Origin: Paenibacillus sp. FSL R5-0517
GTDB lineage: Bacteria; Bacillota; Bacilli; Paenibacillales; Paenibacillaceae
Reading direction: 5' to 3'
DNA: 64,000 bases
Assembly: GCF_037974355.1 (NCBI RefSeq)
Contig: NZ_CP150235.1
Coordinates: 4,650,001 to 4,714,000, forward strand
The position numbers and the translations under genes are program-made. Below are positions 26,180-35,058 of this stretch, one piece after another. Under the pieces are notes generated by a model. It ran no database searches, was not told the DNA's origin, and was given only the letters and a program-made list of their open reading frames with translations. Within the stretch, counting starts at the first letter, position 1. Each line of letters opens with the position of its first letter.

Positions 26180-27049
26180 TTATACTCCCCTTTGCCGGGA
26201 AGCAGCTGCCTTCAGCCTTTCCAACACATCAACCGTTACGGTCTTGCTACCCAGATCCCCGTGGAAAACGACACCTTGCCGTTCCCCATGATAATCTGAT
26301 CCGCCAGTCTCGATTAACCCATAACCCTTAGCCATCTCGGCGTATCTGCGCTCATCTTCCGGTTCATGGTCTGAGTGAAACACTTCGAGTCCATCTGGAC
26401 GGCAATCCTCGATGATACGCCGTACCAATTCATCATCTTCATAGAGGCCCGGATGGGCAATCACTGCGGCTCCACCTGCGGCTCTGATCCATTTGCACGC
26501 ATCCTTCGGCGCAACGCGGGGTACAGATACGAAGCCAGGCTTGCCTTCAGCAAGGTATCGATCGAATGCATCCCGCAAGTCAACCGCATATCCCTTCTTC
26601 ACCAGCACATCAGCCATATGAGGTCTGCCGATACTCTCGTCAGGCTCTAGTGGCCGTCCCAGCTCATCCAGTACTTCCTGCCAGCTGATATCAAGCCCAA
26701 GTTCCTGAAGCTTCGCGATAATCAGATGATTCCGCTCATCTCGCGCTTCTCGTAATCCGCGCAACCGTTGCAGGAATGGCTCATCCTCCGTATTCACATA
26801 ATATCCGAGCACATGAATGTCTTTTCCGCCAGCCCGAGTGCTGATCTCCACTCCGGCAACAACATCAATATCGTACTCTTTTCCCGCTTGCTGTGCTTCC
26901 GCTACACCAGCAACTGTATCATGGTCTGTTAGAGCAACCGCCGATAGCCCTTTTTGTTTGGCAAGCTTCACATTATCAGCAGGTGGCTGCATTCCATCCG
27001 ATGCCTGACTATGGGTATGCAGATCACAGCGTCCTTTGCTTTGATTCAT
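26180..27049 (-). CDS. PHP-domain phosphoesterase
   Basis: 289 residues. PHP metal motifs: CDLHTHSQASDG, ALTDHDTVAG, GVEIS, AVIAHPGLY, EVFHSDHE and GGSDYHGE. This pattern is that of the YciV/TrpH/RNase AM group, which hydrolyses 3',5'-nucleoside bisphosphates and short RNA 5' ends. The exact substrate is inferred. Start ATG at 27047-27049 has AAAGGAG 9 bp upstream; the frame is open 8 codons further. Confidence 0.88.
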   Translation of the reverse strand: MNQSKGRCDLHTHSQASDGMQPPADNVKLAKQKGLSAVALTDHDTVAGVAEAQQAGKEYDIDVVAGVEISTRAGGKDIHVLGYYVNTEDEPFLQRLRGLREARDERNHLIIAKLQELGLDISWQEVLDELGRPLEPDESIGRPHMADVLVKKGYAVDLRDAFDRYLAEGKPGFVSVPRVAPKDACKWIRAAGGAAVIAHPGLYEDDELVRRIIEDCRPDGLEVFHSDHEPEDERRYAEMAKGYGLIETGGSDYHGERQGVVFHGDLGSKTVTVDVLERLKAAASRQRGV

Positions 27050-27119
27050 GTACAACAACTCCTTTCTTTCCAAAAGTGGTTTGTGATTACATCTTATCTA
27101 TCATTAATGGTGCGAACGA

Positions 27120-28043
27120 TTATGCCTTCCCCGTCTTGGACTCCGGCTCAGGTTGCTCCTGTTGGCGCAGATAATTCAGGAAAGCCACTGCCGACAGGGG
27201 CAACAAGGACGATTTTAGATGGATGGCATAGAATTGCCGTTTGAATTCAAGTCCTCGGATATCCACAATATGAACAAGTCCCAGAGCCAGTTCATGCTGC
27301 ACGGAAGAAGGAGATAACATTGTAATGCCTACCCCTGCCTCCACGGCTGATTTTACCGCTCCTGTACTGCCAAGTTCCATCACAACATTCATATCCTGTG
27401 GATCAATCTTTTTCTTTTGCAATTGGTCTTCCATCACCTGACGAGTACCTGAGCCCTTCTCACGCAGCACAAAGGGATAATTCATGACATCCTCAATATT
27501 CACTTTGCTACGCTTAGCCAGATCATGCCCGGCAGGTACAATCAGTTTCAGCTCGTCCTGCATGACAGGCTCTACAATCATGTCCGGATGGTGTACTGGC
27601 GCTTCAATCAGACCAAAATTAAGCTGGTGCTTTAAGATATCATCCATAATTTGCGTTGTATTCATCACTTTCATGACGATTGAAATATCCGGATATTGAA
27701 GTGCAAAAGGTCCGAGCATGCGTGGAAGTACATATTCCCCGATCGTTAAACTAGCTCCAAGCTGGAGTCGGCCCTGTAACATTTGGGTAAACGCTGACAT
27801 CGCTTCATCCGTCTGTCTAACCAGTTCTACACTTCGTTTGGCATGAGGTAATAATGTCCGACCCGCCTCGGATAATTCTATTTTTTTGGTGGAACGATGC
27901 AATAACTTGGTCCCGAAATAGTCCTCCAATGATTGAATCTGCATCGTCACTGCCGGTTGAGTCATATGTAATGCTTGTGCAGCAGCCGAGAAGCTTCCTT
28001 TCTCTGCTACCGTATAAAAAATATGCAATTGGTGAAAATTCAT
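27120..28043 (-). CDS. LysR-family transcriptional regulator
   Basis: 307 residues. Winged helix-turn-helix in the first 60 residues (FHQLHIFYTVAEKGSFSAAA, TQPAVTMQI, FGTKLLHR), then a periplasmic-binding-like effector domain (~90-295). The target is unknown. The N-terminal half resembles CysL/YwfK-type regulators, but the neighbours (PHP gene downstream, unknown gene upstream) do not reveal a pathway. A terminator just upstream separates it from the next gene. Confidence 0.9.
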   Translation of the reverse strand: MNFHQLHIFYTVAEKGSFSAAAQALHMTQPAVTMQIQSLEDYFGTKLLHRSTKKIELSEAGRTLLPHAKRSVELVRQTDEAMSAFTQMLQGRLQLGASLTIGEYVLPRMLGPFALQYPDISIVMKVMNTTQIMDDILKHQLNFGLIEAPVHHPDMIVEPVMQDELKLIVPAGHDLAKRSKVNIEDVMNYPFVLREKGSGTRQVMEDQLQKKKIDPQDMNVVMELGSTGAVKSAVEAGVGITMLSPSSVQHELALGLVHIVDIRGLEFKRQFYAIHLKSSLLPLSAVAFLNYLRQQEQPEPESKTGKA

Positions 28044-28101
28044 ATCTTCGCCCCTCTTCGATTACACTCTCTATATTGTAGCCGATTTCCCGCTTGGCAA
28101 C

Positions 28102-28129
28102 AAAAAAAGCATGCAGCTTGTCTGCATGC
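28102..28129 (-). terminator. Terminator after the 28187-28624 gene
   Basis: On the minus strand GCATGCAG/CTGCATGC followed by seven T. Confidence 0.8.
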
Positions 28130-28186
28130 GATACGACTTGAATCTATGATTTCAACATATTGAATCTCATATTGAATCTAATCAAC

Positions 28187-28624
28187 TTACTTATGCTTAC
28201 GGCTATTTTTGACCAACGTCATTCTTCTTGAGTGTCTTAACCATGAATAGTATGACTTCAGGTCCCTTAATTCAATGGTCTCCGACATTCGTCCCAGAAA
28301 CGTAACTACGATCATTTTGTGCAAGGGGTTGCCCGCAATATCATATTCCCCTTCAAGTTCGGAAAATTCGGCGACCACCACCAGATCCTCATCAATCAGG
28401 TAGACGTCCTGTTCATTACGGTAGTATGGTGTTATACGGTCCTGCTTCAGACACTCCCATAACCACGCCGCAATATGGTCATCATCACTACGTGCAGGCT
28501 CAATACGGTCTGCATACCGCATCTTGGCATGATGGGTAATGACGATGTCGGCCACTTTCTTGTCTCCAAGAGCCACGAAAAACGGCTCGTAGGTGCTCCA
28601 ACGTTGCATCACCTTATCACGCAT
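28187..28624 (-). CDS. Conserved-looking hypothetical protein
   Basis: 145 residues; I do not recognise the family. It is soluble, with an HHAKMRYADRIEP segment near residue 30 that recalls the HAxxRxxER pattern of DUF4258-like proteins, and two beta-rich stretches (VYLIDEDLVVVAEFSEL, KMIVVTFLGRMSE). The C-terminus is basic. ATG at 28622-28624 is preferred over a GTG three codons upstream because of GGAG spacing. It is followed by a strong terminator and lies between lysR and ylbG. Confidence 0.7.
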   Translation of the reverse strand: MRDKVMQRWSTYEPFFVALGDKKVADIVITHHAKMRYADRIEPARSDDDHIAAWLWECLKQDRITPYYRNEQDVYLIDEDLVVVAEFSELEGEYDIAGNPLHKMIVVTFLGRMSETIELRDLKSYYSWLRHSRRMTLVKNSRKHK

Positions 28625-28789
28625 GGGAATCACTCTCCACCAGATAGGACTTTCTATCTATTTATTACCAAATATATTACAACATTAGTCCCGCAACCTC
28701 AAGGCGTAAGTGTAACTTTTTTTCACTAAAGTTCATTTGTGCATAATTTAAGAAAAGAGCGACCCCAAGGGGCCCCTCCAGTTTCTCGT

Positions 28790-29053
28790 CTATATTCCGT
28801 AAAAGCTCGTTTTGTCCATGGTTTTGCTGGCATACTCAGTTTTGATCTCATTACGATACGATCGTTCGATCTTGCGCACATAGGAAAGTCGCTTCACGTT
28901 TTTCATCGTATCTTCTGCCCGTTCTGCATTAACATACATGACCACATAATGCATACGGCGGGAGATATAATGCACGGTGCCATATTTTTCGAGATTACGG
29001 GCAGCCTTCAAATCACTGACCCAAATAATGAATCCTGTCCTTTCCGCAAACAT
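28790..29053 (-). CDS. ylbG: YlbG family protein (DUF2129)
   Basis: About 87 residues. The order of conserved blocks (GFIIWVSDLKAARNLEKYG, VHYISRRMHYVVMYVN, YVRKIERSYR) matches B. subtilis YlbG. Biochemical function is unknown. It lies directly downstream of ylbF, as in B. subtilis, so they are likely co-transcribed. Two adjacent ATG codons (29051 and 29054) are possible starts; GGGG lies 7 and 4 bp before them. Confidence 0.88.
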   Translation of the reverse strand: MFAERTGFIIWVSDLKAARNLEKYGTVHYISRRMHYVVMYVNAERAEDTMKNVKRLSYVRKIERSYRNEIKTEYASKTMDKTSFYGI

Positions 29054-29083
29054 CATCGTTCCCCGCCCTTCTATAATGATTAC

Positions 29084-29521
29084 TTAACTGCAACCACACT
29101 TGCCGCCACTACCGCAGCCGCCCTTCGGATTCGGATCATTGCTCGGTACCTTAATGGTCGTTGACACTGCGAATGCAATGGTCTCTGACATCTGGAATAA
29201 CATATCATCCAGGGACTTCTCTGCCTGTTTGAAGCGGACCACCGCCTCGAAATTTTCCAACTCCTGTTCCAGAGCCTTCACCTGGTCTTTCGCTGCATGA
29301 TAATCCGGGTGAAAATGACCGAAACGCTGTGTTTCTTCAAACAATTCCTTCTTGGCATTCAGCTTCCGAATCCCCATCTGAATCTCAGGGGAAGTCTCGA
29401 CTTGCTGCTTCCAATATAAATAATCCGATACTTCGGCAGATTGGTTAATCATGTCGCCCAGTTCATATGCGCCCGTTAACACTTGGGCCATATCGACCGT
29501 GTTCATTTCCGCTACGCTCAT
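29084..29521 (-). CDS. ylbF: YlbF/RicF family regulator
   Basis: 145 residues, mostly helical (SAEVSDYLYWKQQVE, LNAKKELFEETQRFGHFHPD, VKALEQELENFEAV). In B. subtilis YlbF (RicF) joins YmcA and YaaT in a complex that carries Fe-S clusters and helps RNase Y process mRNA, affecting competence, biofilm and sporulation. The C-terminus is glycine/cysteine-rich (GGCGSGGKCGCS), fitting a cluster-binding tail. No ymcA or yaaT is in this window. Confidence 0.92.
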   Translation of the reverse strand: MSVAEMNTVDMAQVLTGAYELGDMINQSAEVSDYLYWKQQVETSPEIQMGIRKLNAKKELFEETQRFGHFHPDYHAAKDQVKALEQELENFEAVVRFKQAEKSLDDMLFQMSETIAFAVSTTIKVPSNDPNPKGGCGSGGKCGCS

Positions 29522-29673
29522 GAAATATTCATCCTATCTATATATAAAGTTCTACTTAACGTAGACTACCCCATCATAGCATATCCATGAATAGTTAAGA
29601 AGAGTTTTTCCTGCAATTAGAAATAGCGAGAGCTTTAAAATTCGCCTTTCAACCTGATATTCACGAAAAACAG

Positions 29674-31395
29674 TCAGGTTGTAACATCATCAGGCAGGAT
29701 AAGACGCATTGTATCCCACTCCGACGGGGAGAATGTACGCCATTCCGTCTCTGATGTATGTTCATTTGAATCCAGCATGTACCAACCACTTAAAGTCCAT
29801 TGTTCATGGCCCTCTACCTGGTGTGGAATGAGGTATCGCGTACAATTTTCCTGCTGTATCCCCAGCTTGGTCTGCCACTCAATGGCTTTGGCAGCAATCT
29901 GTCGTGCGGTTGAACTATGATATCGACGCCACTCCTTGTACCAGGTCTCCGGTATCTCCTCCAATCCGAGCAGAGAGAACTTCTTCTCAATGACAGAATG
30001 ATCACGCTCCAACCCATGCAGAAGTTCAGGAACATCAACCAGTCCTTGATTATCGGGTGTGTAGAAAGAAGAAGCATATACATCGGTCAACACATCTTCT
30101 TCTAATAATTTCGAAGGCGCTTCGGTACCTGTACTTGCCTCCGTTGCCTCCATCTTCCGTTCTACAGTCAACGGTGCAGCAACCGTCTCCCTTCCCCACC
30201 CTTCCAACGCAATACGTACATTCTCCGGTATGCCTGTCAGGGCATATTGATCCAGAAACTCCATCATTTCACGTAATCCACGCCCTTTGGCTAAGGCCCA
30301 AACGAATCGTTCTCTTGTCATGCGATAGACGGACATCCGGTCATGCGTTACCCGTTCTGCGCATTGCTCCAGCATCCAGATCACATCAGGCCTTGCTTCC
30401 GGTGGCACCAACATTTCGAAATCAGGCTGCATGTAAAATCCACTCGGTTCCGTCTCACTTACCATCTCTCGTTCTCGATATAAAAGGCTCTGCGGGTCGA
30501 TCAGCCAACGAAATGCCAGATCTCCCGATTGATCCTCTCCAACTTCACCATAACCCCACCCAGCAAGGGCATAGAGCCAGCCCATAATTCGTGGTTTCAG
30601 CTCAGAATTCGCTATACGGCACCATATGTTCTTTTCTGGAACAAGCACTGCCAATTGATAACGAAAATGCTGTAACGCGGGTTCAACTTCTCCGTATCTT
30701 TCCATACACGCTTGATATATTTCCCGATGCATCTGTGTCCACGATAGCCCTAACCATTTTTTTAATTGATGATCTTGAATCTGGATTCGCCCATCTGACT
30801 TCTGAACCAGATTCAGACTAAGAAGTAGATCAAGAAGAATGGCAACGTGGGTCGGATACAACTCCGAATGTTCATATCGGATACCCAAACCATCAAAGTC
30901 TGTCGAAGATAACACCGTGATCATACTTAATTTTTGAACACTTTTCTTATGTATAGTGCCTTTACCTGTCAAAGGAAGTCCTTCTCTTCCGATCCAAGCA
31001 ATCAGATGAAGTAACTCTCCAGCAACATCCGACTTTCCCTCCTGTATTACATGAGCAAAATTTATACCCTGTTTGACGGTTATGCCCACTCTTTGCGCAT
31101 AAGCAATAGTCAATGTCTCGATCAGTGAAGCAGGAATATAGAATAGTCGCTCCCCCCAACTCTTATGCACAGATTCGATCCATTTTTGCTGCCGAAGGTG
31201 GGCGAAGGAAGAATTGGCTTCTGCGACACTTAGTCCTTCGATGGCCCATTGTTCTCGCGGCATGAGGGAGGAAAAAGGCTGACCAACATGTTTGTGAAAA
31301 ATTGCACCAAGTACTTTTTGTTCCACCCAAGTAAGCTTTGACCATGAATCAAGGTTCAGTACCACAGGTTCATTTGTTGGTCCAGATGAAGACAT
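29674..31395 (-). CDS. Helicase-associated (XPB N-terminal-like) domain protein
   Basis: 573 residues. Residues ~319-403 (FYMQPDFEMLVPPEARPD, then YRMTRERFVWALAKG, IPENVRIALEGWGRE) match the pattern of the Helicase_C_3/XPB-Ssl2 N-terminal-like domain. The first ~220 residues look like winged-helix material (LLSLNLVQKSDGRIQIQD). There are no helicase motifs. It lies 36 bp downstream of an XPB-type helicase gene, has AGGAGG before its ATG and is almost certainly made with it. I infer that it is a non-covalent partner of that helicase. Confidence 0.75.
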   Translation of the reverse strand: MSSSGPTNEPVVLNLDSWSKLTWVEQKVLGAIFHKHVGQPFSSLMPREQWAIEGLSVAEANSSFAHLRQQKWIESVHKSWGERLFYIPASLIETLTIAYAQRVGITVKQGINFAHVIQEGKSDVAGELLHLIAWIGREGLPLTGKGTIHKKSVQKLSMITVLSSTDFDGLGIRYEHSELYPTHVAILLDLLLSLNLVQKSDGRIQIQDHQLKKWLGLSWTQMHREIYQACMERYGEVEPALQHFRYQLAVLVPEKNIWCRIANSELKPRIMGWLYALAGWGYGEVGEDQSGDLAFRWLIDPQSLLYREREMVSETEPSGFYMQPDFEMLVPPEARPDVIWMLEQCAERVTHDRMSVYRMTRERFVWALAKGRGLREMMEFLDQYALTGIPENVRIALEGWGRETVAAPLTVERKMEATEASTGTEAPSKLLEEDVLTDVYASSFYTPDNQGLVDVPELLHGLERDHSVIEKKFSLLGLEEIPETWYKEWRRYHSSTARQIAAKAIEWQTKLGIQQENCTRYLIPHQVEGHEQWTLSGWYMLDSNEHTSETEWRTFSPSEWDTMRLILPDDVTT

Positions 31396-31431
31396 TTCCC
31401 AATCCCTCCTCTTTTCGCGAGTATAAATGGG

Positions 31432-33126
31432 CTATTCGTTCTCATGAACGATAGCATATTCATATCCCTGCTCCACCAAGAACATCTGACGGTTTAATGC
31501 AAACTCCTGTTCCTTACTATCCTTCGATACCAGCGCATAGAAATATGCTTTATTTTCCCCCGCTTTCGGTCTCAGAATTCGTCCCAACCGCTGTGCCTCT
31601 TCCTGCCTTGAACCGAAACTCCCGGATATTTCAAGCGCAACAGCAGCATCGGGCAGATCTACAGCAAAATTGGCAACCTTGGATACAACAATCGTTTTAA
31701 TCTCTCCACGTCGAAAAGCGCCAAACCATTTGATTCGCTCCTGCTGTGACATGGTTCCGGAGATTAAAGGTGCTTCAATTTCCCGGGCAATCAACTCTAG
31801 TTGGTCCAGATATTGTCCAATTACTAGTGCAGGTAAATCCCGATGACGTTCCAGCAAACGCTTAACCACACGTACTTTCGCCGGATTCTCTGCAGCCAAT
31901 CGAAATTGATGCTTAACCTCGGCTTGCAGATAATTCGATCTTAATTCCGGGGAGAATGGGATACGTATCTCCTGGCATTGTACATCAGCAATCCAGCCTT
32001 GCTGCTCCAGTTGTTTCCACGGCATGTCATAGAGCTTCGGACCAATTAACGAAAATACATCCTGTTCACAGCCATCCTCTCGAACCAACGTGGCTGTTAA
32101 TCCCAGCCTTTGCGTAGCTTGAATATCCGCAGTTGCACGAAACACCGGCGCTGGAAGCAAATGTACTTCATCATATATGATCAGCCCCCATTGCCGCTCA
32201 CTGAGCAGTTTGATATGGGTAAAATCAGCATCTTTTGATTTCCGGTGTGTAAGAATCTGATATGTAGCTACAGTCACAGGTTTCACCTGTTTTTTCTGAC
32301 CTGAATACTCACCAATCTGTTCGCTGGTGATCGTGGTTTTGTCTTGAATTTCCTGAATCCACTGTCGCACAGACGTTGTATTGGACGTCAAAATAAGGCA
32401 TTCACATTGAAGCCGCTCCAGCACGGCCATGCCAATGACCGTTTTGCCTGCCCCACAAGGAAGTACAAGTAGCCCGCTTCCTCCCATGCCCTCACTGCCT
32501 TCGAATGCGTCCACAGCCTCTTTCTGGTAAGAACGCAGTGCAAATCGCTCAGAGTGAGCCCCTGAATCATTGGTTCGCCATTCAAATGAAAGCTCGGTTC
32601 CCTTCCGATACCCCACATAATCAAGTACGGGGTAACCCAGTCGTGTTAATTCCCTTTTTAGTAACCCTCGCTGTTCTCCCGGGAGCATAAGTTGATGAGC
32701 GTCCTTACGTTCCATACGAAAGGCAGCTATCGTTTTCAATCCACTTAATTCATCGAGCAACCGTTCATCCTCACTGTAAAGGCGCATTCTGGTGTGATCT
32801 GCTTCGGAATGCAGCTTTAATTTGCCATACTGATCCATAATTCTACGAACATCCTGTATCAGTGCAGCAGGCACGTTCCAACGCGATACCAGCTCCAGAC
32901 TTGCAATGACCTGATCTGAATTCCATCCGAGCGCAGCTGCATTCCAGAGCGACAGCGGAGTGATTCGGTAGGTATGAAATGCTGCGGGTGTCTTGACCAG
33001 TTCAGCATACATCCCAAGCTGCTCTCTTGCCCTTTCGAATCCGGGGTGGCCGACTTCCAGCAAAACTGTAAAATCTCGCTGAACAATGCAAGCATCCGTT
33101 CTACCCATATGTTCTGTTCCTTCCAT
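31432..33126 (-). CDS. XPB-type superfamily 2 DNA helicase
   Basis: 564 residues. An N-terminal damage-recognition-like part (~1-195) precedes the helicase core: LRSYQKEAVDAF, Walker A LPCGAGKTVIGM (222-233), DEVH (319-322), GLTATLVREDG with the RED motif of XPB (342-352), IGPKLYDMPWKQLEQQGWIA, and motif VI EAQRLGRILRP. XPB opens DNA in eukaryotic TFIIH and nucleotide excision repair; bacterial versions are 3'-5' helicases of unclear role. A second ATG six codons downstream also has a ribosome-binding site. Confidence 0.9.
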   Translation of the reverse strand: MEGTEHMGRTDACIVQRDFTVLLEVGHPGFERAREQLGMYAELVKTPAAFHTYRITPLSLWNAAALGWNSDQVIASLELVSRWNVPAALIQDVRRIMDQYGKLKLHSEADHTRMRLYSEDERLLDELSGLKTIAAFRMERKDAHQLMLPGEQRGLLKRELTRLGYPVLDYVGYRKGTELSFEWRTNDSGAHSERFALRSYQKEAVDAFEGSEGMGGSGLLVLPCGAGKTVIGMAVLERLQCECLILTSNTTSVRQWIQEIQDKTTITSEQIGEYSGQKKQVKPVTVATYQILTHRKSKDADFTHIKLLSERQWGLIIYDEVHLLPAPVFRATADIQATQRLGLTATLVREDGCEQDVFSLIGPKLYDMPWKQLEQQGWIADVQCQEIRIPFSPELRSNYLQAEVKHQFRLAAENPAKVRVVKRLLERHRDLPALVIGQYLDQLELIAREIEAPLISGTMSQQERIKWFGAFRRGEIKTIVVSKVANFAVDLPDAAVALEISGSFGSRQEEAQRLGRILRPKAGENKAYFYALVSKDSKEQEFALNRQMFLVEQGYEYAIVHENE

Positions 33127-33260
33127 TCGCGCCTTCCTCCTATCAAAAAAAAGTCCAGTTCCGGCTGCTTCCGAAAATGAACCTGTATAATTGCGAGTTC
33201 AACAAGTCTTATTTCAGTACCGAAAAGTGGACTTATTGAACAACCTCTAAAAAAAACCAT

Positions 33261-33300
33261 AAAAAAAACACCCTGCCCATACCTCGGTATGAACAGGATG
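33261..33300 (-). terminator. Terminator of the M20 amidohydrolase gene
   Basis: On the minus strand CATCCTG..CATACC/GGTATG..CAGGGTG followed by eight T. Confidence 0.8.
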
Positions 33301-33317
33301 CCCAACTGCATCTAAAG

Positions 33318-34487
33318 TCATTCGGCTGTGTAACCCTTAGCCATGGCGATAAATAATCTCACGGCCGTCTGCATCGCGTCTTCGTCAAAATCAAACATCG
33401 GATGATGATGCGGATAGATCGCATTTTTATCCGGGTTGCCTGCTCCAACAAACATAAAGCACCCTGGAACCTTCTGCAGATAATACGCAAAATCTTCCGC
33501 TGGCATCAGCATCGGGGAGGCTTGTACTCGTTCTGCCCCAAATAACTCTGTAGCTTCCCTGAAGAAACGTGTTGTCTCCTGTTCATCGTTCACCACAGGT
33601 GGATATCCCATAATATATTTCACTTGCGTCTCTGCTCCATAGGCTGCCCCTGTCTGATCTACCATGGTAAGCACACGCTCTTTCATCACGTTTCGGGTCT
33701 CTTCATCAAATGTTCTAACTGTACCGCTCATTTTACATTGCTCTGCAATTACATTCTGAGCAGATCCCGCCTGCATAGTGCCAATGGTCAGCACCGCCGG
33801 TTGTAAGGGATCCACCGAACGGCTGACAACCGTCTGAAGCTGCATCACAAGCGCAGAACCGGCGATAAGACTATCTATTGTCGATTGCGGCATCCCGCCG
33901 TGTCCACCTTTGCCTTTGATCTCAATGTAAAAATCGTCCGCTGCCGCCATCATTGGTCCTGCTTTACTGGCAACCACACCTACAGGGAGCGGAGTCCACA
34001 GATGAATTCCGTATATGACATCTACACCTTCAAGCGCACCATCCGCAATAACCTGGACTGCACCGCCTGGAAGCAGTTCTTCTGCTGGCTGGAATAAAAA
34101 GCGAATCTCGCCTCGAATCTCCTGCTTGTGACGGCTGAAATACAATGCCGTACCGAGCAAGATGGAGATATGACCATCGTGGCCGCATGCATGCATCGCT
34201 CCTGCTTGTTGTGAAGCATACTCGATATTCTTTTCATCCTGAATCGGCAGTGCGTCCATATCAGCTCGCAGCATGACGACAGGACCCGGCTTGTCGCCAC
34301 GGATTGTACCAATGACCCCGTGACCACCAACATGACGCCTTACTTCAACGCCAAAGCTCTCCAACATATCCGCTACAAAAGAGGATGTCTTCTCCTCATG
34401 AAAGGAAACCTCTGGATTGCGATGAAGGTGACGCCGCCATTCCACCATGTGGATCTGCAGATCTTCCCACCATATATTATTAGTCAT
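33318..34487 (-). CDS. M20-family amidohydrolase
   Basis: 389 residues. It begins in the family manner (WRRHLHRNPEVSFHEEKTSSF) and has metal motifs RADMDALPIQD, MHACGHDGHIS and FQPAEELLPGGA, with the dimerisation lid (GKGGHGGMPQ) and a late PAEDFAYY. Relatives hydrolyse N-acyl or N-acetyl amino acids or related amides; the substrate is not determined. The start ATG at 34485-34487 follows AGGGTGGAG. It is divergent from yugN-ftsW. Confidence 0.92.
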   Translation of the reverse strand: MTNNIWWEDLQIHMVEWRRHLHRNPEVSFHEEKTSSFVADMLESFGVEVRRHVGGHGVIGTIRGDKPGPVVMLRADMDALPIQDEKNIEYASQQAGAMHACGHDGHISILLGTALYFSRHKQEIRGEIRFLFQPAEELLPGGAVQVIADGALEGVDVIYGIHLWTPLPVGVVASKAGPMMAAADDFYIEIKGKGGHGGMPQSTIDSLIAGSALVMQLQTVVSRSVDPLQPAVLTIGTMQAGSAQNVIAEQCKMSGTVRTFDEETRNVMKERVLTMVDQTGAAYGAETQVKYIMGYPPVVNDEQETTRFFREATELFGAERVQASPMLMPAEDFAYYLQKVPGCFMFVGAGNPDKNAIYPHHHPMFDFDEDAMQTAVRLFIAMAKGYTAE

Positions 34488-34697
34488 GTCTCTCCACCCT
34501 TTCAATCTTGAACGGGACTTATATCAAGCCCGAACCTGCCTCTTCGAACCTATTGCTGTATATTGTAGCAGAATTGGAAGAAAACCGATACGAAACGCCC
34601 TTGGAAAGCTTGCACGGGAAGGGGAAACATACTATCATGAACTAGAGAAATACTCGAGAAATTATACTCGGAAGCTTATGAGGAGGATCAAACGCTT

Positions 34698-35045
34698 ATG
34701 ATTTTTGAGAATACAGGCTTGGATGGCTTGAAGAGCGACTTGGCATACCTGGATGAGAGCGCCGAGAAAGTCGGATTTGTCCGGTGGCAATGGGAATATT
34801 ACCGTGCTACATACGACTACAAAATTGAAGATGAACAAACCAACTCAGAATACTTTGTACGCATTAATACCCGCGCCGTGGAAGGCAAATTGGAAAAACC
34901 GGATACCGTTCTTGCTGTTGAAGCAGTGTACCTTGGCAAAGCCACCTTCCCTCACGGCCTGGACTATGACTCTTCCGTTCCTCAACCAGTCGTGAAGCTG
35001 GCAGCCCAAAAATTACAGCAGCTTAAAGAACTGCTGGAAGCATAG
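34698..35045 (+). CDS. YugN-like family protein
   Basis: 115 residues. The blocks VRWQWEYYRATYDYKI, YFVRINTRAVEGKLEKPD and LGKATFPHGLDYD match the YugN-like family; function unknown. AGGAGG lies 11 bp before the ATG. It ends 13 bp before ftsW and is likely in the same transcript. Confidence 0.82.
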   Translation: MIFENTGLDGLKSDLAYLDESAEKVGFVRWQWEYYRATYDYKIEDEQTNSEYFVRINTRAVEGKLEKPDTVLAVEAVYLGKATFPHGLDYDSSVPQPVVKLAAQKLQQLKELLEA

Positions 35046-35058
35046 GCTGGGCCAAACG

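Noticed and set aside
34447..34701. 84-codon plus-strand frame before yugN
   Set aside because: Begins inside the M20 gene antisense and has no ribosome-binding site; only its end crosses intergenic DNA.
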